Positions 17,560-25,878 of a stretch of DNA of 64,000 nucleotides are shown in pieces (positions within the stretch are counted from its first letter, which is position 1; every line of letters begins with the position of its first letter). The notes below the pieces were generated by a model. The model ran no database searches and was not told where the DNA came from. It saw only the letters and a list, made by a program, of their open reading frames with translations. Made by a program: the position numbers and the translations under genes. This stretch comes from Pseudomonas sp. 31-12 (GTDB taxonomy: Bacteria > Pseudomonadota > Gammaproteobacteria > Pseudomonadales > Pseudomonadaceae), in NCBI RefSeq assembly GCF_003151075.1, contig NZ_CP029482.1, positions 5,270,001-5,334,000 on the forward strand. The letters are read 5' to 3'.

Positions 17560-17639
17560 TCGTTTATCGCAGTGAAGTGAGTATCCGCTGCTTGAGTTTT
17601 GGGCAGCGGATTCGGTTGATGTGTCATGTTTAAATTTTT

Positions 17640-17747
17640 GGGGCCGCTTCGCGACCCAACGGGGGTAAACCCCCTCGCCACAGGTTCGTGCCTGGCTTGG
17701 TTACTGTGGTGATGTTGGGAATCGCGAGCAAGCCCGCTCCCACAGGT
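17640..17747. repeat. Two single REP-type elements
   Basis: GGGGCCGCTTCGCGACCC...CCCCCTCGCCACAGG at 17640-17684 is one half of the 'GGCGAGGGGG' family. CGCGAGCAAGCCCGCTCCCAC at 17723-17743 is one half of the 'GGGAGCGGGC' family. They are the first REP elements to the right of the island. Confidence 0.75.
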
Positions 17748-17851
17748 TTGGTGTGTTGCCGCAGATTTTGCGCTGTGTTGAAAACATTCAGTGCAACCCG
17801 CCCCGCCTCCCGCTATTAATACCCTTCCCCACTCAAGGACCCGAGCCCACC

Positions 17852-18838
17852 ATGAAATTCGACCTCGCCTACTGCCTCAGCCTCGACGACAAGTTGTCGA
17901 TCTATGACGTGCGCGATCTCAATTTCGACGAAACCATGGAGTTCGACTCCGCCAAGGAGCACTTCCAATGTCCCAATGACGCATGCCGGGCGGCGTTCGA
18001 TGGGTTGAATGTGTTGACGACGTTCAATGCCAAAAACGTGAATTACGTCCGCACTCCGCACTTCAAGAACACGCCCAGCACCCGGCATGTGGCGGATTGT
18101 CCTTATGTCAGTCTCAAGACGCCGGCGTCAGGTGTCGACGCAGACGGTGCGGAAACGGATGACAGTCGCGAGGAGCATTTCCCGTCGGAGTTGTTGCTGA
18201 CTCGGCGTGAGTATGTGCGTAAGCCGTCGAACGCTGCGGTGGCAGCGGATGTTGTGCGGGACGATCCGAAGCCGACCACTGTGGCTAGCAACACAGAAAA
18301 CCCGAGCCGCGAATCAGCACCGGACAAGACCAGCGTCTTCGCCCATCCGGTGGAGTGTTTTGTGTCGAACTTCGAGGACAAGGACCTGCTCAAGCGCATG
18401 CCGCTGAAGATTGGCGAGCACACGGCGCCTTATGGGTCGTTCTTCAAGAAGATCGAATACCTGACGGACAACAAGGGGCTGATTTACTGGGGCAAGATCA
18501 AGGAGATCAAGGATTACACGCAGAGCTTTCGGATCGATTTTGAGCAGAAGGTCTGGTTCAAGCAGGCGGACGAGGCGAAGAAGAAGCCGTATTCAGTCAA
18601 CGTTTACCTGAGCAAGAAGCTGATCGAAAACTACCGCAAGCGCAAAGCGTTCCTTGAAGAGATCAAGCACGCAATCGACAGTGAAGCGGAGTTGTATTGC
18701 TTCTTTTATGGCGTGACGCCGGAGTTGAAGCAGGTGCCGAGCAAGAAAAACCCCGAGCAGACGTTCGGGGTGTTCAGTGCGAATATCGAGAACCTGGATC
18801 ACTTTATTATTCGTGAGGCGCCGGGACTCAAGAGTTAA
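17852..18838 (+). CDS. Uncharacterised protein with a CoiA-like N-terminal zinc-binding pattern
   Basis: 328 residues, from ATG 17852 (an upstream extension in the same frame looks non-coding). Residues about 34-90 contain CPNDAC, then TPHFKNTPSTRH and DCPY: a Cys-Cys-His-(His)-Cys arrangement like the zinc-binding start of CoiA-type proteins (C..C...R-P-H-F...C). A low-complexity polar stretch rich in Ser, Asp and Thr follows (about 95-165). The C-terminal half (170-328) is charged, with many Lys and aromatic residues, and matches nothing I know. The gene stands alone and converges with the next one. A nucleic-acid role is only a guess. Confidence 0.6.
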   Translation: MKFDLAYCLSLDDKLSIYDVRDLNFDETMEFDSAKEHFQCPNDACRAAFDGLNVLTTFNAKNVNYVRTPHFKNTPSTRHVADCPYVSLKTPASGVDADGAETDDSREEHFPSELLLTRREYVRKPSNAAVAADVVRDDPKPTTVASNTENPSRESAPDKTSVFAHPVECFVSNFEDKDLLKRMPLKIGEHTAPYGSFFKKIEYLTDNKGLIYWGKIKEIKDYTQSFRIDFEQKVWFKQADEAKKKPYSVNVYLSKKLIENYRKRKAFLEEIKHAIDSEAELYCFFYGVTPELKQVPSKKNPEQTFGVFSANIENLDHFIIREAPGLKS

Positions 18839-18858
18839 AAGACAGGATCAGGAACGGC

Positions 18859-19554
18859 TCATTGCGCTTCGAGATATTGCTGCCTTTCAAACGCCCGTAT
18901 CTCCCGCTTCACTTCCATGCGCCGCTCACGGGCTGCCTGAACCGCAGGCTCATCCAGACCGCCATAACGGCGCAACCAATGAACGATCATTTCCTCATCG
19001 GGGAAGTAATAGTCCTTGTGCCCTTTGCTACCTCTCGGGGTGTCATTCATATCGCCATCGAAGCGCGCGGCCGAGAACTCGTCCGAGGGCAACGTACCCC
19101 ATTCGGCGGCACAGTCCTCAAACACCCAGGCGATTTCATTGAGGTGCTTTTGCGCACCGCGATGACCACGTTTGTAAAACACGTACTCCCCGCAACTCTT
19201 CACAAAACGCTCCATCATCGGCTCGTCATCGATCCAGCGAAGGATGTCGTGATGCCCCGCATGGCGCATCAGCCCGTTTATCCAACGCTCGGCAAAACGA
19301 TGAACAAAACCGTCGACATCCGCTTTTTTCGCGTCCGCGAAAATCATGCAATAACGGGTTTGCACATGGATGACGAACAACACGTGCTTGCGTTGAACGG
19401 TGATGGCGTGGACCAGCCACTGTTCGGCGGATTCGAGTGGCTCATCGTCCTCGATAACGGGCGACGGCGGTTTCTGCACAGGCGTGATTGTTTTGCCCTT
19501 GTGGACACGACTAAAAAATTTGCTGGCCGCTTCGGTGCAATTGAAGATCAACAT
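18859..19554 (-). CDS. Conserved hypothetical protein, possibly DUF6933
   Basis: 231 residues. It begins MLIFNCTEAASKFF and has a central stretch (WLVHAITVQRKHVLFVIHVQT, YCMIFADAKKAD) resembling the DUF6933 pattern of a tryptophan-led strand followed by a hydrophobic 'F-V-I-H' and 'I-F' motif. The C-terminus is basic and charged (RRMEVKREIRAFERQQY), likely helical. No signal peptide or membrane segment. Possibly co-transcribed with the smaller gene upstream (gap 30 bases). Function unknown. Confidence 0.6.
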   Translation of the reverse strand: MLIFNCTEAASKFFSRVHKGKTITPVQKPPSPVIEDDEPLESAEQWLVHAITVQRKHVLFVIHVQTRYCMIFADAKKADVDGFVHRFAERWINGLMRHAGHHDILRWIDDEPMMERFVKSCGEYVFYKRGHRGAQKHLNEIAWVFEDCAAEWGTLPSDEFSAARFDGDMNDTPRGSKGHKDYYFPDEEMIVHWLRRYGGLDEPAVQAARERRMEVKREIRAFERQQYLEAQ

Positions 19555-19584
19555 CCTGGCTCTCTGGTCAATGTTTGAAAAATG

Positions 19585-19935
19585 CTATGAGTCTGTAGCC
19601 CATTCGATCTCATAAGGCTGGCGAACAGCGTCAGAAATTCGCTGCCGTAATTCCTCGCTCAGAACTGACAATTCCTCATCGCTGAGCAGGTCATACGCGA
19701 CCATCAACATTAAGGATAACCAGACGTCTGAGCGTCGACCCGTGTTGAATGCGCTCGCCAAATCCTTGTCCCGACTTCGCATCAGGCGATAGAGCGTACG
19801 GTATCGCGCATGAGCTGATAAAGATTCGTTTTGAGTGATGGTCTGAGCATCAGCAAGTACGCCTTGGCAGAAGCGGTCCAGCGCCAGTTCGTGGAGTTCC
19901 TGGTACTTCTTCCAGTCACTGTCGGATATAGACAT
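19585..19935 (-). CDS. Hypothetical protein
   Basis: 116 residues, predicted mostly helical, acidic (starting MSISDSDWKKYQELHELAL). Contains SAHARYRTLYRLMRSRDKDLASAF and YDLLSDEELSVLSEELRQRI. The ATG has GGAGGATGCC upstream, a good ribosome site. Thirty bases from the DUF6933-like gene and in the same direction, so a two-gene unit is likely. I do not recognise a family. Confidence 0.6.
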   Translation of the reverse strand: MSISDSDWKKYQELHELALDRFCQGVLADAQTITQNESLSAHARYRTLYRLMRSRDKDLASAFNTGRRSDVWLSLMLMVAYDLLSDEELSVLSEELRQRISDAVRQPYEIEWATDS

Positions 19936-19978
19936 GGCATCCTCCTTTACTAGATATGAGCGATGCCGCGCAGCGGAC

Positions 19979-20794
19979 TTAACGTACCGTCATGCTCAAC
20001 ATCACGATTATCAACAATCCAATATAGACCCTGGCGTGTAACTGATCCGGAATCCGTCCGATCCAAGGTGTCGCCAACCGAATCCCCACCAACGCCCCCA
20101 TCGTCAACACCGCAAACGCCAGCAGATCCACATAGCCGATAAACCAAATTCCCAAATCAAACTCGGTGAACCCCGCCATCGCCATGTAAGTCAGCGTCCC
20201 GGCCAACGCCACCGGCAGGCTTAGCGGATTGGCCATGGACGTCGCCTGATTCATGCTCAGCCCACAACGTCGCAACAACGGCACGGTCATGACACTCCCG
20301 CCCACGCCAAGAAACGTCGCGATCGCGCCGATTCCTACGCCACCACTCGACACTTCCGCCCTCCCCAATCGCCGTGGGATTGCGGTGTCGGACGCTGTCA
20401 GAAAACCACGTCTGAACAGGCAGTCCACAATGGTCACGCCCAGATACGCGATGAAGGCATAACGAATCACCTCGCCACTCACCCACATCGCGGCGAGCGC
20501 TCCGACGATTGCGCCCAGGCCGATGAACCCGCCTAGCGGCCACAGATAATGACGAATGAGATTGCCGGCGCGACGGTGTTTGCCGGTGGCGATCAGTGCG
20601 TTGACGATCATCACGCAGGTCGAAGTCGCCACAGCAATGTGCATTGCTGATTGACCGATAGGATCGTCGGGGCCGTGGCTGGCAGCGAGCATGTGGTAAA
20701 GCAATGGCACGACAACGAAGCCGCCGCCGAAACCAAACAGCACCGCAGTGACGCCAGTCATGCACCCGAAAAATGCCAGCAGGAGATAAAACAT
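19979..20794 (-). CDS. TauE/SafE (TSUP) family membrane permease
   Basis: 271 residues with about eight membrane segments in two repeats. The family motif GFGGGFVVVPLLYH appears near residue 22 and a second copy, GVGGSVMTVPLL, near 160. TSUP proteins export sulfite or organosulfonates or move related anions; substrate cannot be read from sequence. Divergent from an AraC regulator 112 bases away, which may control it. Confidence 0.88.
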   Translation of the reverse strand: MFYLLLAFFGCMTGVTAVLFGFGGGFVVVPLLYHMLAASHGPDDPIGQSAMHIAVATSTCVMIVNALIATGKHRRAGNLIRHYLWPLGGFIGLGAIVGALAAMWVSGEVIRYAFIAYLGVTIVDCLFRRGFLTASDTAIPRRLGRAEVSSGGVGIGAIATFLGVGGSVMTVPLLRRCGLSMNQATSMANPLSLPVALAGTLTYMAMAGFTEFDLGIWFIGYVDLLAFAVLTMGALVGIRLATPWIGRIPDQLHARVYIGLLIIVMLSMTVR

Positions 20795-20906
20795 CGTGCG
20801 TCGTCCGTTGATTGAGAGCGGCCAACGATAGAGCGATGCGCCTTGGCCTGCTTCAGCAAGTCAGCCAATAATGTTCGCGTTTACGCCAACTGTTGGAAGC
20901 CGCTCA

Positions 20907-21674
20907 ATGCGCAATGTTTCGATCAATTTGCTGGACGACACGCCCCGCTCGGTGGTGGCGATCGGTACGGATTATTCCCACGGCCATGTGTTGCCCCGTC
21001 ATACGCATCGGCGGGCTCAACTCCTGTATGGCGCCACGGGGGTGATGCAGGTCAGCACGCACGACGGCAACTGGGTGGTGCCGCCGCAGCGGGCGGTGTG
21101 GATTCCGGCGGGGGTGGCGCATGAGGTGTTGATGCTGGGGGTGAGCACGCGCAGTTTGTACATCGAACCTGGTGCGGTTGATCTGGGGCCGCGTTGCCAG
21201 GTGATCAGTGTGTCGCCGTTGATGCGCCACTTGTTGATGGAGGCGGTGGAGATCCCGCTGACGTACGACGAGGCCGGGCGCGATGGCGCGCTGATCGACT
21301 TGCTGCTGCATGAACTGGCGCGCAGTGCTCACTTGCCGTTACACATTCCGTTACCGGTCGATGCGCGGTTGTTGGGGTTGTGCCAAGGCTTTTTGCAGCG
21401 GCCCGATGCGCATCAATCGCCGCAGCAATGGGCCGATCAATTGCACATCAGCTTGCGCACGTTCAATCGGCTATTCCGCCAACAAACGGACCTGAGTTTC
21501 AGCCAATGGCGCCAGCGGGCTTGCGTAGTGCTGGCCTTGGCACGGTTGGCGGCGGGTACGCCGGTGACGCGTATTGCGCTGGATTTCGGTTATGACAGCC
21601 CGGCGGCATTCTCGACCATGTTTCGCCGCGTATTGGGGCAGGCACCGTCCGTCTGGATGGAGGGCGCGACATAG
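20907..21674 (+). CDS. AraC-family transcriptional regulator with cupin sensor domain
   Basis: 255 residues from ATG 20907 (GGAAG upstream); an earlier ATG at 20871 is possible but lacks a clear ribosome site. Residues about 25-75 form a cupin (HVLPRHTHRRAQLLYGATG, WVVPPQRAVWIPAG). The C-terminus has two helix-turn-helix units: SPQQWADQLHISLRTFNRLF and TPVTRIALDFGYDSPAAFSTMF. The domain order fits one-component AraC sensors. It is divergent from the TSUP permease gene, its probable target. Confidence 0.88.
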   Translation: MRNVSINLLDDTPRSVVAIGTDYSHGHVLPRHTHRRAQLLYGATGVMQVSTHDGNWVVPPQRAVWIPAGVAHEVLMLGVSTRSLYIEPGAVDLGPRCQVISVSPLMRHLLMEAVEIPLTYDEAGRDGALIDLLLHELARSAHLPLHIPLPVDARLLGLCQGFLQRPDAHQSPQQWADQLHISLRTFNRLFRQQTDLSFSQWRQRACVVLALARLAAGTPVTRIALDFGYDSPAAFSTMFRRVLGQAPSVWMEGAT

Positions 21675-21767
21675 CAAAAATCAAAAAATGAGTTTGATCC
21701 GGGCGCAAAACAACTGTACAAAACAACAGTACTTTTTGGATTAGCACTCTCGAGCCCGGAGAACACC

Positions 21768-22085
21768 ATGGCCTCTCTTGCGATGAAAATCACCCTGGAA
21801 CGTATCGCCCTTTTCCAGTTCACCCCGTCCCACTGTGCCCAGGCCCGGGCGATGCTGGGTTGGAGTGTGGAAGAGCTCTCGGAGGAATCCGGGGTCTCCG
21901 TGGACGCCATTACCCGATTTGAGGCCGAACGCGATGTGCTGGATGTCACCCGGCTGGCGTTGGCGTATCGATTTGAATCGGAAGGCCTGGTGTTCTTCCC
22001 GGGGTTTGCGCCGGGTCGAGGGATGAATGTGAGAGGGTCGACGCCTGATCCGGTGGGTCGGGCGGACTACGCGATGGTTGAGTGA
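21768..22085 (+). CDS. Small XRE-type helix-turn-helix protein
   Basis: 105 residues. Residues about 24-60 (QARAMLGWSVEELSEESGVSVDAITRFEAERDV) are an XRE helix-turn-helix, followed by ALAYRFESEGLVFFPG, a short strand common in Cro/CI-like orphan regulators. ATG at 21768 has GGAG upstream; a second in-frame ATG lies six codons later. The next gene starts 11 bases after its stop, so the two small DNA-binding-type proteins are likely made together. Confidence 0.75.
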   Translation: MASLAMKITLERIALFQFTPSHCAQARAMLGWSVEELSEESGVSVDAITRFEAERDVLDVTRLALAYRFESEGLVFFPGFAPGRGMNVRGSTPDPVGRADYAMVE

Positions 22086-22096
22086 GGTGTCAGCAG

Positions 22097-22369
22097 ATGA
22101 ATGGAATCAATGAATGCGACAGGCGCGGTAATTCGTCTTCGGGTGATGCCGGTGCGGGGCAGATGAGGGCCAAGGCCGAATACCTCATGAAGATCGGCAT
22201 GCTGCTCGACACCGGTCAGTTGGGCAAGGCGGAAGCGGCGCAAAGGCTGGGGCTGTCAGCGGGTGAACTGGATGAAATTCTCGACGGGAATGTTCGCGAC
22301 CTGACGGTGGCGAAGATCGTGGGCCTCTCCATGGCGAGCGGCCCGACGATAGAGGATCAAGCGTTCTGA
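22097..22369 (+). CDS. Small helix-turn-helix (XRE-like) protein
   Basis: 90 residues from ATG 22097 (GTGAGG upstream; a GTG at 22082 in the same frame would add five residues). Residues 30-80 (MKIGMLLDTGQLGKAEAAQRLGLSAGELDEILDGNVRDLTVAKIVGLSMA) look like an XRE/HigA-type helix-turn-helix with an L-S-x-x-E-L-x-x-I-L-x-G core. It ends convergent with, and overlapping by 13 bases, the downstream hydrolase gene. No toxin partner is evident. Confidence 0.65.
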   Translation: MNGINECDRRGNSSSGDAGAGQMRAKAEYLMKIGMLLDTGQLGKAEAAQRLGLSAGELDEILDGNVRDLTVAKIVGLSMASGPTIEDQAF

Positions 22370-23415
22370 GTGGCGACCTGATCGCTTTCATCTTCCAGTC
22401 CGGACCACCAGGTATTTCCTCGCTGCGGATACATGACGTTGAACGCCTCGCCCATTTGCGGCGTGGTGATCGATACATTACGTTCCCAGGCCAATGCGAG
22501 GATCCGGTCGAAGGGCTCGAACCAGGCGTGCATCGACAAATCGAAGGTGCCGTTGTGAATCGGCAATAACCAGCGCCCTTTGAGGTCGATGTGCGCTTGC
22601 AGGGTTTCCTCTGGCTGCATGTGAACGTGTGGCCACTCGACGTTGTAGGCGCCGGTTTCCATTAGGGTCAGGTCGAAGGGGCCGTGCTGTTCGCCGATGC
22701 GTTTGAAGCCATCGAAATAACCGCTGTCGCCGCTGAAGAAGATGCGCGTGTCGCCGTCGATCATTACCCACGAGGCCCAGAGCGTGCTGTTGCCATCGAA
22801 CAGGCCGCGACCGGAAAAGTGCTGCGACGGTGTGGCGATGAACTGCATGCCATCGACTTCCGTGCCCTGCCACCAGTCCAGTTGACGCACTTTGCTGGCA
22901 TCGACGCCCCACTTGATCAGGGTGTCGCCCACGCCCAGTGGCGTCAGGAAGTACTTGGCCTTGTCCGCCAGTTTGAGCACGGCTTGATAATCGAGGTGGT
23001 CGTAGTGGTCGTGCGACAGGATGACCGCTTCAATCGGCGGCAATTCTTCGAGGCTGATTGGCGGCTGGTGGAAACGCTTGGGACCGGCCCATTGCACGGG
23101 TGAGGCGCGTTCGGCGAAGACCGGGTCGGTGATCCAGAATTTGTCCCGCAGTTTCAGCAGGACGGTGGAGTGGCCGAGGCGATAGACGCTGTGGTTGGGC
23201 GCAGCGATCAACGCCGCCTGGGTCAAGGCTTGCACCGGCACGGGCGCTGTCGGGCGGGTGTTGCGCGGTTTGTCGAAGATCATCTTCCACATGATGCGCA
23301 CCATTTTCCGAAAGCCTTCGCGCTGCACCGGCGAATGATTGCGGAAGAGCCCTTCTGCCTGGCGGGAGGCTTCAGGCGTGGAGGCGTTGTCCGTAGAGGA
23401 AATTGAGTTGGCCAT
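22357..23415 (-). CDS. Metallo-beta-lactamase-fold hydrolase (UlaG/NAPE-PLD-like)
   Basis: 352 residues; ATG 23415 has AGGAG eight bases upstream. The MBL signature SHDHYDHLD gives four metal ligands; further ones are the His in ATPSQHFSGRG, Asp in FSGDSGYFDGF and His in LPIHNGTF. GHSTVLL near 85 and the W-T-I-T-D-P-V-F block are typical of the NAPE-PLD/lipid hydrolase-like branch. No signal peptide. The divergent TetR gene and the palindrome between them suggest it is induced by a small hydrophobic ligand. Substrate unknown. Confidence 0.85.
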   Translation of the reverse strand: MANSISSTDNASTPEASRQAEGLFRNHSPVQREGFRKMVRIMWKMIFDKPRNTRPTAPVPVQALTQAALIAAPNHSVYRLGHSTVLLKLRDKFWITDPVFAERASPVQWAGPKRFHQPPISLEELPPIEAVILSHDHYDHLDYQAVLKLADKAKYFLTPLGVGDTLIKWGVDASKVRQLDWWQGTEVDGMQFIATPSQHFSGRGLFDGNSTLWASWVMIDGDTRIFFSGDSGYFDGFKRIGEQHGPFDLTLMETGAYNVEWPHVHMQPEETLQAHIDLKGRWLLPIHNGTFDLSMHAWFEPFDRILALAWERNVSITTPQMGEAFNVMYPQRGNTWWSGLEDESDQVATQNA

Positions 23416-23535
23416 GAATGAGTAACTCCTGAAAAACCGCACTGAGCGGCATTTCACGGTGGGACGATAAATGGCCAAAGCACGCACGCATCAGCCGGAG
23501 ATTCTATTCTTCACTGCACAGGATTAACAAAACAT

Positions 23536-23551
23536 TACACTGCACAGTGTA
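23536..23551. promoter_or_regulatory. Perfect palindromic operator between the hydrolase and TetR genes
   Basis: TACACTGCACAGTGTA is a perfect 16-bp palindrome located between the divergent starts at 23415 and 23630. A partial copy (TTCACTGCACAG) lies about 25 bases to its left. This is the form expected for a TetR-family dimer site. Confidence 0.7.
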
Positions 23552-23629
23552 GTTTCAAGGTTGCATCAAAGCGGATCACAAGTAAACTGCCGAGTGTAAT
23601 TCTTCTCTGCCGACTGCCGAAGCGTACTT

Positions 23630-24238
23630 ATGACAGCTCCACAGCGCCTCACCGACCGAAAACGCGAAGCCATCATCCAGGCGGCGATTGCCGAATTCCG
23701 TGCCAACGGTTTCGACATCACCAGCATGGACAAGATCGCCGCCACCGCTGGCGTGTCGAAGCGCACGGTGTACAACCACTTCCCCAGCAAGGAAGAGTTG
23801 TTCGCCGAAATCCTCAATCAACTGTGGGCGCGGGTGACGGCCGAACAGGAAACGCCCTACCGCCCTGACCTGCCGCTGCGCGATCAAATGCGCCTGATGT
23901 TGCAGGCGAAACTGCAGATGATGGGTGATGACAATTTTCTTGATCTGGCACGGGTGGCGATCGCCGCCACCATTCACTCTCCCGAGCGCGCGCAGAACAT
24001 GGTCGCCCGCATGGGTGAGCGTGAGGAAGGCCTGACCGTGTGGATCCACGCAGCTCAGGCGGACGGTCGATTGAAACCGGTCGCCCCCGAATTCGCCGCG
24101 CAACAGATTCAGGGAATGCTTAAATCCTTTGCGTTCTGGCCGCAGATTTCCATGGGGCTCCCGGCGTTGTCGGACGAGATGCAGAGCACCGTGGTGGAGT
24201 CGGCGCTGGACATGTTCCTGGCTTGTTATCAGCGCTGA
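23630..24238 (+). CDS. TetR/AcrR-family transcriptional repressor
   Basis: 202 residues. The N-terminal helix-turn-helix is clear: REAIIQAAIAEFRANGF, SMDKIAATAGVSKRTVYNHFPSKEELF. The C-terminal part resembles the AefR-like ligand domain (EGLTVWIHAAQADGRL). It should repress the divergent hydrolase gene, and itself, through the palindrome in the gap. Confidence 0.9.
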   Translation: MTAPQRLTDRKREAIIQAAIAEFRANGFDITSMDKIAATAGVSKRTVYNHFPSKEELFAEILNQLWARVTAEQETPYRPDLPLRDQMRLMLQAKLQMMGDDNFLDLARVAIAATIHSPERAQNMVARMGEREEGLTVWIHAAQADGRLKPVAPEFAAQQIQGMLKSFAFWPQISMGLPALSDEMQSTVVESALDMFLACYQR

Positions 24239-24377
24239 ATAGAGCTGCAAAAAATGACACGCTCTGCCGATTGATCGATCACGGGTCGCTCTGAATAAAA
24301 CACGGCAATGTGTTTCAGAATGAAACTGGCGCTGGGGCTATAGTGAGCCTCAGTCCCAGCGCCATGCAGAGAGCATC

Positions 24378-24914
24378 ATGACCACCCCGACCCACGAATC
24401 CAAACCCACCGTCGCCGTCGATCACCTGCGCTTTCACCGCGCCCACGCTCACTTGGCGCCGACGTTCGGCAACGACAAATTTGCCCTGCGCGCCGAGGCC
24501 TTTGCGCGGTTCTTCGGCACGCCGACCTTTCTGGGTGCCCAGACGTTGATCGTGGTGCTCTGGATATGCCTTAACGTCTCTGGCGTGACTCAGTTCGACG
24601 TTTATCCGTTCATCCTGCTCAACCTCGCGTTCAGCCTGCAGGCGGCTTATGCCGCGCCCCTGATTCTGCTGGCCCAGACTCGTCAGGCAGCGCGGGACAA
24701 AGCCCAGTCGGATGCCGACGCCCTGCACCGCGAATCCATCGCCGTGGCCAACAGCGAACGTCAGGCCCAAGCGGCAAAGAACACCGCGCAATTGCTGGAG
24801 TTGCTTGAGCAGAACACCCGGCTGACGGAAATGACCAAGACCCTGACCGAACGCATTGAAAACCTCACCTCGGAAATGCATCAGCATTTAGTGAAAGATC
24901 ATCCGAAGGATTAG
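24378..24914 (+). CDS. DUF1003 membrane protein
   Basis: 178 residues. A soluble start is followed by ARFFGTPTFLGAQTLIVVLW and the FILLNLAFSLQAAYAAPLIL block, two membrane segments typical of DUF1003, then LLAQTRQAARDK and a long helical, probably coiled-coil tail (LLELLEQNTRLTEMTKTLTERI). Function unknown. Single gene, convergent with the LysR gene 7 bases away. Confidence 0.88.
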   Translation: MTTPTHESKPTVAVDHLRFHRAHAHLAPTFGNDKFALRAEAFARFFGTPTFLGAQTLIVVLWICLNVSGVTQFDVYPFILLNLAFSLQAAYAAPLILLAQTRQAARDKAQSDADALHRESIAVANSERQAQAAKNTAQLLELLEQNTRLTEMTKTLTERIENLTSEMHQHLVKDHPKD

Positions 24915-24921
24915 CACCCGG

Positions 24922-25800
24922 TCACGGCAATCGAAGCGCCCGCCCCAGCTCATCGAACAACGTCACCACTGAGCGCAACGCGCGGCAGTCCGGACGGGTG
25001 AGCAACCAGAGCGCGGTGTCGTAGCCGTGCAACGGGCCGGTCAGCGGTTGCAGTGGGTCACCGATCAGAAAGTCCGGCAACGCCGCGACGCCCAGCCCGG
25101 CCCGCACCAATTCGGTCACCGACAGCATGCTGTTGCAGCGATAACCGGGCGTCACGCCGGGCAATTGCTGGCGTCGCCAAGCGACGGTGGGATGGTCGGG
25201 AAGAAAGTCATCCGGCGCGATCCAGGTCAGTGAGGCCAGGTCTTCAGGATCGACCGATTTCAGGTACGCCGCGCTGGCACAGACCCGGTAGGAAATGTCC
25301 GCCAGACGTCGGCCGACCAGATGTTCGGGCGGTGTGCGGGTGAGGCGCAAGGCGATGTCGGCATCCCGGCGGCTGAGGTTGGCAAAGTCGTTGGAGGTAC
25401 TCAGTTCGAGGGTCAGCGCCGGGTAGGACGGCATGAACTGCGCCAGCGCCGGCAGCAGCAACCCTTGCAGGACCGAGTCCGTACACGTCAGCCGCACCGT
25501 GCCGCTGATGACTTCACCGCCCTGTTCCACGCCAATGCGCGCCGCGTCCAGCGCTTGTTCCGCGCGCTCGGCTTGCTCGGCCAGGGTCTGTGCAAGCGTG
25601 GTCGGCAGGTAACCGGCGCGGCTTTTTTCAAACAGTTGCTGGCCCAGCGCAGCTTCCAGTCGGCGAACAGCTCGAAACACCGTCGAGACGTCGACCTTCA
25701 ACAACGCCGAGGCCCGGGCCAGAGAGCCGCCGCGCACCAAGGCGAGGATCAGCGCCAGGTCTGGGTAGTCGAGCCGATAGTGCGTCGCTGCATTGATCAC
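24922..25800 (-). CDS. LysR-family transcriptional regulator
   Basis: 292 residues if the GTG at 25800 is the start; the frame stays open to a TTG at 25863, and no start has a strong ribosome site. The helix-turn-helix reads GGSLARASALLKVDVSTVFRAVRRLEAALG. The effector domain has the usual substrate-binding fold (SGTVRLTCTDS, DADIALRLTRT, GLGVAALPDFL). It is divergent from the amidotransferase-like gene at 25879 and probably controls that unit. Confidence 0.85.
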   Translation of the reverse strand: MINAATHYRLDYPDLALILALVRGGSLARASALLKVDVSTVFRAVRRLEAALGQQLFEKSRAGYLPTTLAQTLAEQAERAEQALDAARIGVEQGGEVISGTVRLTCTDSVLQGLLLPALAQFMPSYPALTLELSTSNDFANLSRRDADIALRLTRTPPEHLVGRRLADISYRVCASAAYLKSVDPEDLASLTWIAPDDFLPDHPTVAWRRQQLPGVTPGYRCNSMLSVTELVRAGLGVAALPDFLIGDPLQPLTGPLHGYDTALWLLTRPDCRALRSVVTLFDELGRALRLP

Positions 25801-25878
25801 TTGGGATAACGCCAATATTGAATGCGTGAACGCCAATCTATAGTGGGCGCCAGCAATCAACAAGCGTCGAGATCACTC

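Noticed and set aside
7884..17640. Integrase, transposase or att site for the island
   Set aside because: Looked for on both sides; none seen and no direct repeat at the edges that I could identify by eye.
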